NCBI RefSeq assembly: GCF_051195255.1
Contig: NZ_JBNJLK010000007.1
Span: forward strand, 1-64,000
Source of the DNA: Falsirhodobacter sp051195255
GTDB lineage: Bacteria > Pseudomonadota > Alphaproteobacteria > Rhodobacterales > Rhodobacteraceae
Reading direction: 5' to 3'
DNA: 64,000 nucleotides
Made by a program: the position numbers and the translations under genes. The notes below the pieces were generated by a model, which worked only from the letters and a program-made list of their open reading frames with translations, did no database searches and had not been told where the DNA came from. Shown one piece after another: positions 34,280-43,121 of this stretch. The stretch's first letter is position 1. Each line of letters begins with the position of its first letter.

Positions 34280-35134
34280 ATGTCAGAGTTCGGCATTGCC
34301 GCGCGCGACGTCACCGTCACCTACCGCAACGGGCACACGGCCCTGCGCAAGGCCAGCTTCAGCATTCCCCGCGGCACGGTCACGGCGCTGGTGGGCGTGA
34401 ACGGAGCGGGCAAGTCCACGTTGTTCAAGGCGATCATGGGCTTCGTTCCCGTGGCGGCCGGCGACATCCGCCTTCTGGGCCTGACGGTGAGGGAGGCGCT
34501 GAAGAAGAACCTCGTCGCCTATGTTCCGCAATCCGAAGAGGTGGACTGGTCCTTCCCCGTTCTGGTGCAGGACGTGGTGATGATGGGGCGGTTCGGGCAT
34601 ATGGGCTTTTTGCGCCGCCCGTCAAAGGCCGACTACGCGGCGGTGGACGCGGCGCTGGCGCGGGTGAACATGCAGGACTTCCGCCAGCGCCAGATCGGCG
34701 AGCTGTCGGGCGGGCAGAAGAAGCGCGTCTTCCTGGCGCGCGCGCTGGCGCAGGACGGGCAGGTGATCCTGCTGGACGAACCCTTCACCGGCGTGGACGT
34801 CAAGACCGAGGAGCAGATCGTGACGCTTCTGGGCGAGTTGCGGGCCGAGGGGCGGGTGATGCTGGTGTCCACCCACAACCTTGGATCCGTGCCAGAGTTC
34901 TGCGACCGCGTGGTGCTGGTCAAGGGAACGGTGCTGGCCCATGGCCCGACCGAGACGACCTTCACCCGCGACAATCTCGAGGCCGCGTTCGGCGGCGTGC
35001 TGCGCCACATCACGCTGGGCGGGGGCTTGCTGCATTCCGACGACGATCCGCGACAGATCTCCATCCTGACGGACGATGAACGGCCCTTCGTGCAATATGA
35101 CGGCCGCACGCAGGTTCGGGAGAAGTCGGAATGA
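34280..35134 (+). CDS. sitB: Manganese/zinc ABC transporter ATP-binding protein
   Basis: The 284-residue ATPase has Walker A GVNGAGKSTLFKAIMG, the Q-loop VPQSEEVDWSFPV typical of SitB/MntB proteins, signature LSGGQKKRVFLARALAQ, Walker B VILLDEPFTGVD and the switch His (STHNLGS). It is the second gene of sitABCD, and its stop overlaps the sitC start (ATGA). Confidence 0.9.
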   Translation: MSEFGIAARDVTVTYRNGHTALRKASFSIPRGTVTALVGVNGAGKSTLFKAIMGFVPVAAGDIRLLGLTVREALKKNLVAYVPQSEEVDWSFPVLVQDVVMMGRFGHMGFLRRPSKADYAAVDAALARVNMQDFRQRQIGELSGGQKKRVFLARALAQDGQVILLDEPFTGVDVKTEEQIVTLLGELRAEGRVMLVSTHNLGSVPEFCDRVVLVKGTVLAHGPTETTFTRDNLEAAFGGVLRHITLGGGLLHSDDDPRQISILTDDERPFVQYDGRTQVREKSE

Positions 35135-35985
35135 CCGCGCTGCTGCCCTTCGAATACGGCTACATGTTCAACGCGATCTGGGTGTCGGCGCTGGTGGGGG
35201 GGGTCTGCGCCTTCCTGTCGGCCTATCTGATGCTGAAGGGCTGGTCGCTGATCGGCGACGCGCTCAGCCATTCGGTCGTGCCGGGGGTGGCGGGGGCCTA
35301 CATGCTGGGCCTGCCCTTCGCGCTTGGGGCCTTTCTATCGGGCGGGCTGGCAGCGGCGGCGATGCTGTTCCTGTCGGACCGGTCGGGGCTGAAGGTGGAT
35401 GTGGTGATCGGGCTGATCTTCACCTCGTTCTTCGGGCTGGGGCTGTTCATGGTGTCGCTGAACCCGATGGCGATCTCTGTCCAGACGATCACCATGGGCA
35501 ACATCCTTGCCATCGCGCCGGGGGATATCCTGCAACTGGCGATCATAGGCTTCGTGTCGCTGGCGGTGCTGCTGCTGAAGTGGAAGGACCTGATGGTCGT
35601 CTTCTTCGACGAGAACCACGCGCGGTCGGTCGGGCTGCGGCCGGGGCGGCTGAAGGCGATGTTCTTCGTGCTCCTGTCGGCCTCGGTCGTGGCGGCGATG
35701 CAGACGGTGGGGGCGTTTCTGGTCGTGGCCATGGTCGTGACCCCGGGGGCCACGGCCTATCTGTTGTGCGATCGTTTTCCGCGGCTGATCATGGTGTCGG
35801 TGGCGATCGGGACGATCACCAGCTTCGTCGGGGCCTATGCCAGCTTCTTCCTGAACGGGGCGACGGGCGGGATCATCGTCTGCCTGCAGACGCTGATCTT
35901 CCTGCTGGCCTTCACCTTTGCCCCCAAGCACGGGATGCTGGCCGCCCGCCGCCGCGCGGCGGCCGCGCTGGAGGAGGGGGCATGA
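35131..35985 (+). CDS. sitC: Manganese/zinc ABC transporter permease, first subunit
   Basis: The 284-residue membrane protein of the ABC-3 family has seven to nine hydrophobic segments. Motifs LKGWSLIGDALSHSVVPGVA and GAFLVVAMVVTPGATAYLL in parts are typical of SitC/ZnuB. Overlaps of 4 bases on both sides couple it to sitB and sitD. Confidence 0.88.
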   Translation: MTALLPFEYGYMFNAIWVSALVGGVCAFLSAYLMLKGWSLIGDALSHSVVPGVAGAYMLGLPFALGAFLSGGLAAAAMLFLSDRSGLKVDVVIGLIFTSFFGLGLFMVSLNPMAISVQTITMGNILAIAPGDILQLAIIGFVSLAVLLLKWKDLMVVFFDENHARSVGLRPGRLKAMFFVLLSASVVAAMQTVGAFLVVAMVVTPGATAYLLCDRFPRLIMVSVAIGTITSFVGAYASFFLNGATGGIIVCLQTLIFLLAFTFAPKHGMLAARRRAAAALEEGA

Positions 35986-36815
35986 CCGACACGCTTCTGC
36001 TGCCCTTCCAGTTCCCCTTCATGCAGAACGCCTTCTGGATCGCGATGATCGTGTCGGTGCCGACGGCGCTGCTGTCCTGCTTTCTGGTGCTGAAGGGTTG
36101 GGCGCTGATGGGGGACGCGGTCAGCCACGCCGTGCTGCCGGGGATCGTGCTGGCCTACATCCTGGGCCTACCGCTGATACTGGGCGCCTTCGCGGCCGGA
36201 ATGCTGACGGCCACGGCCACCGGCTTTCTGTCGGGCAACAGCCGGGTGAAGCAGGACACGGTGATGGGCGTCGTGTTTTCGGGCATGTTCGCGGCGGGGA
36301 TCGTCCTCTACACCTCCATCACGTCGGACGTGCATCTGGATCACATCCTGTTCGGCAACATCCTGGGCGTGGGGGTGCAGGATCTTTGGACGGCGGGCGT
36401 CATTTCCGCCGTGGTGGCCGCGGCGATCCTGCTGAAGTGGAAGGACCTGATGCTGCACGCCTTTGATCCGGCGCAGGCGCGGGCGTCGGGGCTGGCGGTG
36501 GGTTGGCTCCATTACGGGTTGCTGGCGATCCTGTCGCTGACCATCGTGGCGACGCTGACGGCGACCGGCCTGATCCTGGCCGTCAGCCTGCTGATTGCGC
36601 CGGGGGCCATCGCCTTCCTGTTCGCCCGCAGCTTCGGCCGGATGCTGGCGGTGGCGGTGGCGGTGTGCATGGCGTCGATGGTGGCGGGGATCTATGCCAG
36701 TTTCTGGCTGGACAGCGCGCCGGCCCCCACGATCGTGCTGATCCTGACGGCCATCTTCCTGACGGCGGTGGTGCGGCGGCAGGTCATCCTCCGGCGGCAC
36801 GCGGCCACGGTGTGA
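35982..36815 (+). CDS. sitD: Manganese/zinc ABC transporter permease, second subunit
   Basis: This 277-residue ABC-3 family paralogue of the preceding permease has LKGWALMGDAVSHAVLPGIV and LLIAPGAIAFLFARSF. ATG 35982 follows GAGGAGGGGG. It is the last gene of the Mn/Zn operon; two permease genes are usual for SitABCD and not for ZnuABC, which supports manganese (or iron) as substrate. Confidence 0.88.
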   Translation: MTDTLLLPFQFPFMQNAFWIAMIVSVPTALLSCFLVLKGWALMGDAVSHAVLPGIVLAYILGLPLILGAFAAGMLTATATGFLSGNSRVKQDTVMGVVFSGMFAAGIVLYTSITSDVHLDHILFGNILGVGVQDLWTAGVISAVVAAAILLKWKDLMLHAFDPAQARASGLAVGWLHYGLLAILSLTIVATLTATGLILAVSLLIAPGAIAFLFARSFGRMLAVAVAVCMASMVAGIYASFWLDSAPAPTIVLILTAIFLTAVVRRQVILRRHAATV

Positions 36816-36882
36816 CATCCGCTCTGGCCGTCGGGCGCGGTTCGGCTATCTAAGCAAGAACCGCAGCCTGAAGGAGAGCGTC

Positions 36883-38208
36883 ATGACCGGACCCCAAAGA
36901 CCCCGCATTGTCATCGTCGGCGGGGGTTTCGGCGGATTGGCCTGCGCCGCCGCCCTTGGCGGGGCCGAGGTGGACGTGCTGGTGCTGGATCGCCGCAATC
37001 ATAGCCTGTTCACTCCGCTGCTGTACCAGGTAGCGACCGCCGCACTGTCCCCGTCGGACATCGCCGAACCCATCCGCAAGGCGCTTGGCCGCCACCGCAA
37101 CATCCGCGTGGCTTTGGCCGAGGTGACGGGCGTCGATGCCGTGGCCAAGACCGTCCATCTGCGCGAGGGAGAGGATGTGCCCTACGACCACCTCATCCTC
37201 GCCACCGGATCGGATTACAACTATTTCGGCAACGATGACTGGCGCACCCATGCCCCGGGCCTGAAGACGGTGAACGAGGCACGGGTGATCCGCCAGCGCC
37301 TGCTCTTGTCCTATGAACAGGCCGAGGCGACGGGGGATCCCGAACGCCGCCGCGCCCTTCTGACCCACGTCGTCATCGGCGGCGGCCCCACGGGGGTGGA
37401 GATGGCGGGCTCCATGGTGGAACTGGGGCGCGAGATGATCAGCCGCGACTTCCGCCGCATCCGCCCCGAGGATCTGCGCGTGATCCTTGTCGAAGCCGCG
37501 CCGCGCCTGCTTATGGCCTTCCCCGAGGATCTGGCACGATATGCCCAGACCTATCTGGAGAAGCACGGGGTGGAGGTGCGCCTGAACTGCGCGGTGAAGG
37601 ACATGGACGCCGAATCCGTCACCACCGCCGAGGGCGTGATCCCGACCGGCTGCATCGTCTGGGGCGCGGGCGTGCGCGGGTCGGAAGCCGCGCAATGGCT
37701 GGACGCGCCTGCGGCGAAAGGCAACCGGCTGCTGGTGCGCCCCGACCTGTCGGTGGAAGGGCGGCCGGACGTCTATGCCCTGGGCGACACCGCCGCGGCC
37801 ATGGGCGAAGACGGCATGCCCTTGCCCGCCTTGGCGCAGGTGGCCAAGCAGCAGGGGCAGCATCTGGGCAAGGCCCTGCGCGCGAAGATCGAGAAGGGGA
37901 CCCCCCTGCCGGCCTTCGTCTTCCACAACCGGGGGAACACGGCCGTGGTCGGCCGCAATGCCGCCATCTTCCATTTCGGCAAACGCAAGTTGCGCGGCCG
38001 GGTGGCGTGGTATCTATGGGCGCTGGTTCACGTCTACCTGCTGGTGAACCCGCAGAAGCGCATCCTCGTCACGATCCAGTGGCTGTGGAGCTACATGACA
38101 CGGCAGCTCGGCGCCCGCCTGATCGATGAGACGCCGCCCCAGGTCGTGCCCGCCGCCAGCCCCGCCCATAACGACACGCTGCGCGAGGCGTCTGCCGGCA
38201 AGGTCTGA
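36883..38208 (+). CDS. ndh: Type II NADH:quinone oxidoreductase (NDH-2)
   Basis: The 441-residue single-subunit flavoprotein has the FAD motif IVIVGGGFGGLACAAAL, the NDH-2 hallmark NHSLFTPLLYQVATAALSP in parts, the NADH motif HVVIGGGPTGVEMAGSM and the second FAD contact DVYALGDTA. The C-terminal hydrophobic/amphipathic part (from about 375, WALVHVYLLV) anchors it to the membrane. It transfers electrons from NADH to quinone without pumping protons. It is a single gene, 67 bases after sitD, with its own ribosome site (AAGGAGAG). Confidence 0.88.
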   Translation: MTGPQRPRIVIVGGGFGGLACAAALGGAEVDVLVLDRRNHSLFTPLLYQVATAALSPSDIAEPIRKALGRHRNIRVALAEVTGVDAVAKTVHLREGEDVPYDHLILATGSDYNYFGNDDWRTHAPGLKTVNEARVIRQRLLLSYEQAEATGDPERRRALLTHVVIGGGPTGVEMAGSMVELGREMISRDFRRIRPEDLRVILVEAAPRLLMAFPEDLARYAQTYLEKHGVEVRLNCAVKDMDAESVTTAEGVIPTGCIVWGAGVRGSEAAQWLDAPAAKGNRLLVRPDLSVEGRPDVYALGDTAAAMGEDGMPLPALAQVAKQQGQHLGKALRAKIEKGTPLPAFVFHNRGNTAVVGRNAAIFHFGKRKLRGRVAWYLWALVHVYLLVNPQKRILVTIQWLWSYMTRQLGARLIDETPPQVVPAASPAHNDTLREASAGKV

Positions 38209-38333
38209 GGCTTGACGTCAATGCATGGCAGGGCTTCGCCATTGTGCGTTGTAGAATGGAGCCCGGACCCGATATTCCTGTCTGTGACGTTAGCGCTATC
38301 ATGGCGCCGACAAACAGACAGGACACAATCATC

Positions 38334-38552
38334 ATGCAGATCGCACAACTCTCCGGCTTCCACGCCTCCGCCCAAGGTCAGGGCTTCGCCACCACTCTTC
38401 TGGCCAGCCTGCGCGCCCTTCGTCAGCGCCGCGCCGTCTACACCCGCACCGTGAACGAACTGACCGCACTGTCGGGTCGTGAACTGGCCGATATCGGCAT
38501 CTCCCGCTCCGAAATCCGCGCCGTGGCCCGTCGGACCGCCAACGCCGCCTGA
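38334..38552 (+). CDS. DUF1127 domain small protein
   Basis: The 72-residue protein has an N-terminal MQIAQLSGFHASAQ and the DUF1127 (YjiS-like) arginine-rich C-terminus: RTVNELTALSGRELADIGIS then RSEIRAVARR. Small alphaproteobacterial DUF1127 proteins are involved in RNA turnover (CcaF1 in Rhodobacter) and in phosphate or stress adaptation (Agrobacterium); the role of this one is unknown. Its stop codon lies inside a perfect hairpin shared with the convergent gene. Confidence 0.85.
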   Translation: MQIAQLSGFHASAQGQGFATTLLASLRALRQRRAVYTRTVNELTALSGRELADIGISRSEIRAVARRTANAA

Positions 38553-38568
38553 GGCTTCTGGCCTCAGG
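38548..38568. terminator. Shared bidirectional hairpin containing both stop codons
   Basis: CCTGAGGC (38548-38555) and GCCTCAGG (38561-38568) form a perfect 8-bp stem with loop TTCTG. The DUF1127 stop (38550-38552) lies in one arm and the DUF1810 stop (38564-38566, complement) in the other; the inverted repeat supplies TGA to both strands. Confidence 0.6.
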
Positions 38569-38974
38569 ACGCGAGGCCGACCAGACGCAGGGTTTCCGGA
38601 TCGGGACCCTTGTAGAATGCACGAAGAATGTCATCGGCCGGCGTGAAGCCTGCCTGTGCAAAGATCGTGGCCGAGGATCGCAGCTTCAGCGCATCGATGG
38701 CGCCCAGCACGTCCTCGGGCCTCGCCTTGGCCTGCATCAGCATGGCCGCCGTCGCCTCTTCCAGACGCGGGAGAAGGATCGGGTGCGCCAGATAGGCCTG
38801 CGCCTCCTTCAGCCCGTCCAGACCGTAGAACTGTGCCATGTCGGACCGGCCAAGGCCGCGCAGTTGCGGAAACACGAACCACATCCAGTGCGACCGCTTG
38901 CGCCCCGCGCGCAGTTCCTGCACCGGTTCGGGCCAGATGCGGTCCTGCGCTTCGACAAATCGTTCCAAGGTCAT
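38564..38974 (-). CDS. DUF1810 family protein
   Basis: The 136-residue protein is a full-length member of DUF1810 (MTLERFVEAQDRIW, RKRSHWMWFVFPQLRGLG, FYGLDGLKEAQAYLAHP). The family is widespread and mostly alpha-helical, and has no assigned biochemical role. It is convergent with the DUF1127 gene and 42 bases downstream of the metQ stop on the same strand, so it might be read from the met operon. Confidence 0.85.
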   Translation of the reverse strand: MTLERFVEAQDRIWPEPVQELRAGRKRSHWMWFVFPQLRGLGRSDMAQFYGLDGLKEAQAYLAHPILLPRLEEATAAMLMQAKARPEDVLGAIDALKLRSSATIFAQAGFTPADDILRAFYKGPDPETLRLVGLAS

Positions 38975-39016
38975 GATGCGTCCTCCCGCCAGAGGATCTA
39001 GCGGGAGGTGTCGGTC

Positions 39017-39790
39017 TTACCAGGAGGTAAGGACCGTGCCTTGGTATTCCTTCTCGATGAAGGCCTTCACTTCGGGGCTGTGATACGCCTCGACCAGCTG
39101 CTTGGCCCAAGGCTTGTCCTGATCGCCGTCGCGCACGACGATGATGTTGACATAGGGACCTTCGGCGCTTTCCATCGCGATCGCGTCTTCCTTCGGGTTC
39201 AGGCCCGAGGCGGAGGCGTAGTTCGTGTTGATCAGCGCCGCGTCCAGATCGGCGAGCGAGCGGGGAAGCTGCGCCGCGTCCAGTTCCTGGAAGCGGAAGT
39301 CGCGCGGGTTTGCCGTGATGTCCAGCGGCGTCGGCGTCAGGCCCGCCTCCGGGTCCACCGTGACCAGACCCAGCTGCTGCAGCACAAGAAGCGCGCGGCC
39401 GCCGTTCGTCGGATCGTTCGGGATGCCGATCGTGGCGCCGTCCTCCAGATCCTCCACCGATTTCAGCGTGTCGGAATACAGGCCCATCGGCGTGGTGATC
39501 GTGGTGGCCAGCGTCACCAGATCAAAGCCGCGATCCTTGATCTGGTTGTCCAGATAGGGCTGGTGCTGGAACGAGTTGGCCTGGATGTCGCCATCCGCCA
39601 GCGCCTGGTTCGGGATGACGTAGTCCGAGAATTCGACGATGTCGATGTTCAGGCCCATGGGCTCGGCGACCTTGGCCACCTGCTCCATGATTTCGCCATG
39701 TTCGCCGGGCGAGACGCCGACCTTGATGTCTTCGGCAAAGGCGGCGCTGGCCAGCAGGCCGAACGCGAGGGTGATGGGGAACAGACGCAT
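39017..39790 (-). CDS. metQ: D/L-methionine ABC transporter substrate-binding protein
   Basis: The 257-residue precursor has a Sec signal (MRLFPITLAFGLLASAAFA) without a lipobox, so it is free in the periplasm. NlpA/MetQ motifs: IKVGVSPGEHGEIM, EFSDYVIPNQAL, NSFQHQPYLDN, IGIPNDPTNGGRALLVLQ and NTNYASASGL. It captures methionine for the MetNI transporter encoded upstream in the same operon. Confidence 0.92.
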   Translation of the reverse strand: MRLFPITLAFGLLASAAFAEDIKVGVSPGEHGEIMEQVAKVAEPMGLNIDIVEFSDYVIPNQALADGDIQANSFQHQPYLDNQIKDRGFDLVTLATTITTPMGLYSDTLKSVEDLEDGATIGIPNDPTNGGRALLVLQQLGLVTVDPEAGLTPTPLDITANPRDFRFQELDAAQLPRSLADLDAALINTNYASASGLNPKEDAIAMESAEGPYVNIIVVRDGDQDKPWAKQLVEAYHSPEVKAFIEKEYQGTVLTSW

Positions 39791-39811
39791 GGGTTTCCTC
39801 CGGGTTGAAAG

Positions 39812-40486
39812 TCAGTGACCGCGATTGCGGGGGGCGCGGCGGTCCACGCGGCGGGCCAGCCATTCGCCCAGCGATTGCACCAGTTGCACTAGAACGATCA
39901 GGATGACGACAACGGCCAGCATCACCTCGGGCATGAAGCGCTGATAGCCGTAGCGGATGCCGAGATCGCCGAGGCCTTCGCCGCCCACCGCGCCGACCAT
40001 GGCCGAAAAGCCGATCAGGCTGACGGCGGCAAGGGTCATGCCCAGCGTGATCGCGGGCAGCGCCTCGGGGACCAGCACCTTGCGGATGATCTGGAAGGGT
40101 GTGGCGCCCATGGCGCGCGCGGCCTCGATCAGACCCGCGTCCACCTCGCGGATCGCGTTTTCCACAAGGCGCGCGATGAAGGGGATGGCGGCCAGCGTCA
40201 GCGGCACGATGGCGGCGGTGGTTCCGATGGAGGTGCCCGCGATCATCCGCGTGAAGGGGATGATGGCGACCACGAGGATGATGAACGGGATCGACCGTGT
40301 GGCGTTGACCACCAGCCCCAGCACCCGGTTGATCAGGGGCGAGGCCAGAAGTTCGCCCCGACGCGAGGTGGCGAGGTAGACGCCGAGCGGCAGGCCGAAC
40401 AGCGCGCCCAGAAGGCCCGAGATCGCGACCATGTAGAGCGTTTGCAGCGTGGCTTCGGTCAACAGGTGGATCAGGTTAGAGGACAT
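39812..40486 (-). CDS. metI: Methionine ABC transporter permease
   Basis: The 224-residue inner-membrane protein has five hydrophobic helices and typical MetI motifs: TLYMVAISGLLGALFGLPLG, NATRSIPFIILVVAIIPFTR and the EAA-like IEAARAMGATPFQIIRKV. It overlaps the end of metN by 11 bases and is followed by metQ. Confidence 0.92.
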   Translation of the reverse strand: MSSNLIHLLTEATLQTLYMVAISGLLGALFGLPLGVYLATSRRGELLASPLINRVLGLVVNATRSIPFIILVVAIIPFTRMIAGTSIGTTAAIVPLTLAAIPFIARLVENAIREVDAGLIEAARAMGATPFQIIRKVLVPEALPAITLGMTLAAVSLIGFSAMVGAVGGEGLGDLGIRYGYQRFMPEVMLAVVVILIVLVQLVQSLGEWLARRVDRRAPRNRGH

Positions 40487-41522
40487 GGCCCAGAACCTCC
40501 GTCAGCAGGTGGTGGCGTTCCAGATAGGCGCGCGCTTCGGCCGCGCGATCCATGGGCAGGGACACCAGAAGGTTTCCGAAGGGCCGTGTGCCGATCTCCT
40601 CCACCGCGCCGGCGAGGATGTTGACGGGGATGCCGAGGTCGGAGGTCAGGCGGGCCAGCATCGGGTCGGTCGCGTGGGCGCCGGCGAAGGTGATGCGGAT
40701 CACCTCCTGCGTGGCATCCTGAGCGCTCGGCAGCAGGCGTCCGGCGATGAAGGCGGGGAGGGTGACGCCGGTCACGCCCGACAGGAAGCTGCGCGTGGTC
40801 GGGTGCTGCGGACGCGCGAAGATGTCGTAGGTTTCCCCTGCCTCCACGATACGGCCGCCTTCAATGACGGCGACGTGGCTGGCGATGTCGCGCACCACGG
40901 CCATTTCATGCGTGATCAGCAGGATGGTCAGGCCAAGGTCGCGGTTGATGTCGGCCAGAAGGCGCAGCACCGTTTGGGTGGTTTCGGGATCGAGCGCGGA
41001 GGTCGCCTCGTCCGACAGCAGCACCTTGGGCTGTGTGGCCAGCGCCCGGGCGATGCCCACGCGCTGCTTCTGCCCGCCGGACAGTTCCGCCGGATAGCGG
41101 TCGGCCAGCGGACCAAGCTCCACCCGCTCGATCAGGTCGTTGACGCGGGCGCGCAGAGCGTCGCGCGGGGTGCCCGCGATTTCCAGCGGCAAGGCCACGT
41201 TGTCGAACACCGTGCGCGAGGATAAAAGGTTGAAGTGCTGGAAGATCATCCCGACCTCGCGCCGGATGCGGCGCAGGTCGCCCCCCCGCGCGCGGCCGAC
41301 ATCCTGCCCGCCCACGGTGACGGTGCCAGAGGTCGGCTGTTCCAGCCCGTTGACCATGCGCAGCAGCGTGGACTTGCCCGCGCCCGACCGCCCGATGATC
41401 CCGGTGACGGAGCCTGCGGGCACGTCCAGGGACACCCCTTCCAGCGCGGTGACCAGACCACCACGCTTCGGGAAGGCCTTGCCCACCTGATCAAAGGTGA
41501 TCGCCGCACCCGTTGCCGTCAT
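40476..41522 (-). CDS. metN: Methionine ABC transporter ATP-binding protein with NIL domain
   Basis: The 348-residue ATPase has Walker A GRSGAGKSTLLRMVNGLE, signature LSGGQKQRVGIARALA, Walker B VLLSDEATSALDPET and, from about residue 270, the C-terminal NIL (ACT-like) domain that binds methionine and inhibits transport. ATG 41522 follows AGGAGGG. The 77-base leader shows no recognisable SAM riboswitch. Confidence 0.92.
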   Translation of the reverse strand: MTATGAAITFDQVGKAFPKRGGLVTALEGVSLDVPAGSVTGIIGRSGAGKSTLLRMVNGLEQPTSGTVTVGGQDVGRARGGDLRRIRREVGMIFQHFNLLSSRTVFDNVALPLEIAGTPRDALRARVNDLIERVELGPLADRYPAELSGGQKQRVGIARALATQPKVLLSDEATSALDPETTQTVLRLLADINRDLGLTILLITHEMAVVRDIASHVAVIEGGRIVEAGETYDIFARPQHPTTRSFLSGVTGVTLPAFIAGRLLPSAQDATQEVIRITFAGAHATDPMLARLTSDLGIPVNILAGAVEEIGTRPFGNLLVSLPMDRAAEARAYLERHHLLTEVLGHVL

Positions 41523-41577
41523 CCCGCCCTCCTGTTCGCGTCGAAGCGTTGGATAAACATGATACGGTGCGGGCGTG

Positions 41578-41598
41578 CAAGGGAAGGAATTTCCCTTG
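41578..41598 (-). terminator. Hairpin directly after the dgoA stop
   Basis: CAAGGGAA (41578-41585) and TTCCCTTG (41591-41598) form a perfect 8-bp stem with a five-base loop, starting 2 bases past the aldolase stop on the minus strand. No T-tract follows. It may end the dgo transcript before the metN promoter. Confidence 0.45.
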
Positions 41599-41599
41599 T

Positions 41600-42220
41600 T
41601 CAGCCGTTGCGCCAGGCGGATACAAAAGCGCGGGCGTTGGCGCGCACCTCCTGCGCCCCCATTCCGGGTTTGTAGAGCGCGGATCCGAGGCCGAAGCCTG
41701 CCGCGCCTGCCGCGCGCCACGGACCCATGTTGTCGGGCGCGATGCCGCCGACGGGCAGGAAAGGCACGTCCTTGGGGAACACGGCGCGCATGGCCTTCAG
41801 GACGGAAGGCGACTGCGCCTCGGCCGGGAACAGCTTCAGCCCGTCAGCGCCTGCGGCCAGCGCGGCAAAGCCTTCCGTCGGGGTGGCGATGCCGGGGGTG
41901 CAATACAGGCCCGCCGCCTTGGCGGCCGCGATCACCGCCGTGTCGGCATGGGGCATGACGACGATCTTTCCCCCCGCTTCCGCCACCCGGTTGGCGTCTT
42001 CGGGCGTCAGCACGGTGCCCGCGCCGCACAGCAGCCGATCCCCGAACTCCAGCGCCAGGCGGCGCAGGCTTTCGAACGGGTTGGGGGAGTTCAGGGGCAC
42101 CTCGACGATGGCGAAGCCTTCGTCCGCCAAGGCCTGCGCGATGGGCAGGATTTCGTCGGGGGCGACGCCGCGCAGGATGGCGATCAGCGGCAGGCGGTCA
42201 AGCCAGGTGGACAGCGTCAT
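41600..42220 (-). CDS. dgoA: 2-dehydro-3-deoxy-6-phosphogalactonate aldolase
   Basis: This 206-residue class I KDPG/KDPGal aldolase splits 2-keto-3-deoxy-6-phosphogalactonate into pyruvate and glyceraldehyde 3-phosphate. ILRGV near residue 15, VEVPLNSPNPFESLRRL, GAGTVLT and the Schiff-base lysine in GLKLFPAE are seen; the NSPNPF stretch is the DgoA rather than the Eda signature. Its ATG lies inside the 3' end of dgoK (23-base overlap). Confidence 0.9.
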   Translation of the reverse strand: MTLSTWLDRLPLIAILRGVAPDEILPIAQALADEGFAIVEVPLNSPNPFESLRRLALEFGDRLLCGAGTVLTPEDANRVAEAGGKIVVMPHADTAVIAAAKAAGLYCTPGIATPTEGFAALAAGADGLKLFPAEAQSPSVLKAMRAVFPKDVPFLPVGGIAPDNMGPWRAAGAAGFGLGSALYKPGMGAQEVRANARAFVSAWRNG

Positions 42221-43121
42221 GGGCGTCTCCTTCGATCAGGCGGGCGGCGCGGGCGATCTGCCACAGCCCCGCGATGGCGGTGTGTTCGATGGTGCGGGCG
42301 TCGGGCAGGCCAAAGGCCGCCAGTGCCTGCCGGTAACGGCCGACAAGGGCCGGCGCACCGATCAGGACGGGCGTGTCCTTCGGCTGCAGCAGGCCTTGGG
42401 CCGAGGCAATCTCCGCGCCAATGATCAGGCCGGACAGGTAGTCGAGGCTGCTGGACGCCGGCCGGTCCCCCAGCAGAACGCCGGAGCGGGCGGAGAACAG
42501 GCGCGACGGCAGATCGCCTTCCCTCGCGGCGTCCAGCCCTTGGGCGAAGGCGGCGTCATCCTCACCCGGCGTCTTTGCCAGCCGCCCGAGGATGGAATGC
42601 TCCTTCAGCACGGCGAACAGCTCTCCGGTCATGAAGGTGGTGAAACCCTGAATCCGACCATCGCGGATGGTGACCCATTTCGAATGGGTTCCGGGCATCA
42701 CCAGATGCGCGCCGGGCCGCAGGGTTGGGTGCAGGGCAAGGGCCCCCGCGATCTGGGTTTCCTCCCCCCGCATGACGTCGGCGGGGTGGCGCTGCGACAC
42801 GCCGGGCACGATGTGCAGCCCGTGTTCGGGCAGGGCGACCATGGCACCCGCCAGCTCCTCGGGCCCGGCGGGGCAGGACAGGTAGGGCGCTTCCTTCCAC
42901 CCTTGCGCGGACCCGATCATGCCGCAGGCCAGCGCGGGCAGATCCGGATGGTCCGCGCGCCACGGTCCGATGATGCGCTGGAAGGCGGCGGCGAAACCGT
43001 CCTTCACATGCATGATGCCTTCGGGACTTTCGCGCTGGTCCAGCACCTGTCCCCGTGCGTCCAGGCACCAGGCGCGCAGCGAACTCGTGCCCCAGTCGAG
43101 GGCGATCAGCGTGGCGGTCAT
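42198..43121 (-). CDS. dgoK: 2-dehydro-3-deoxygalactonokinase
   Basis: The 307-residue kinase begins ALDWGTSSLRAWCLD, the phosphate-binding motif of the DgoK family, and has MPGTHSKWV and FMTGELFAVL further on. It phosphorylates 2-keto-3-deoxygalactonate at C6. It overlaps both neighbours, the IclR regulator upstream by 4 bases and the aldolase downstream by 23. No galactonate dehydratase is in this operon; the dehydratase near 53 kb or one elsewhere could provide the substrate. Confidence 0.9.
   Translation of the reverse strand: MTATLIALDWGTSSLRAWCLDARGQVLDQRESPEGIMHVKDGFAAAFQRIIGPWRADHPDLPALACGMIGSAQGWKEAPYLSCPAGPEELAGAMVALPEHGLHIVPGVSQRHPADVMRGEETQIAGALALHPTLRPGAHLVMPGTHSKWVTIRDGRIQGFTTFMTGELFAVLKEHSILGRLAKTPGEDDAAFAQGLDAAREGDLPSRLFSARSGVLLGDRPASSSLDYLSGLIIGAEIASAQGLLQPKDTPVLIGAPALVGRYRQALAAFGLPDARTIEHTAIAGLWQIARAARLIEGDAHDAVHLA

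Noticed and set aside
41523..41599. SAM riboswitch before metN
   Set aside because: The leader is only 77 bases and half of it is the dgoA terminator hairpin; no SAM-I or SAM-II core could be traced.
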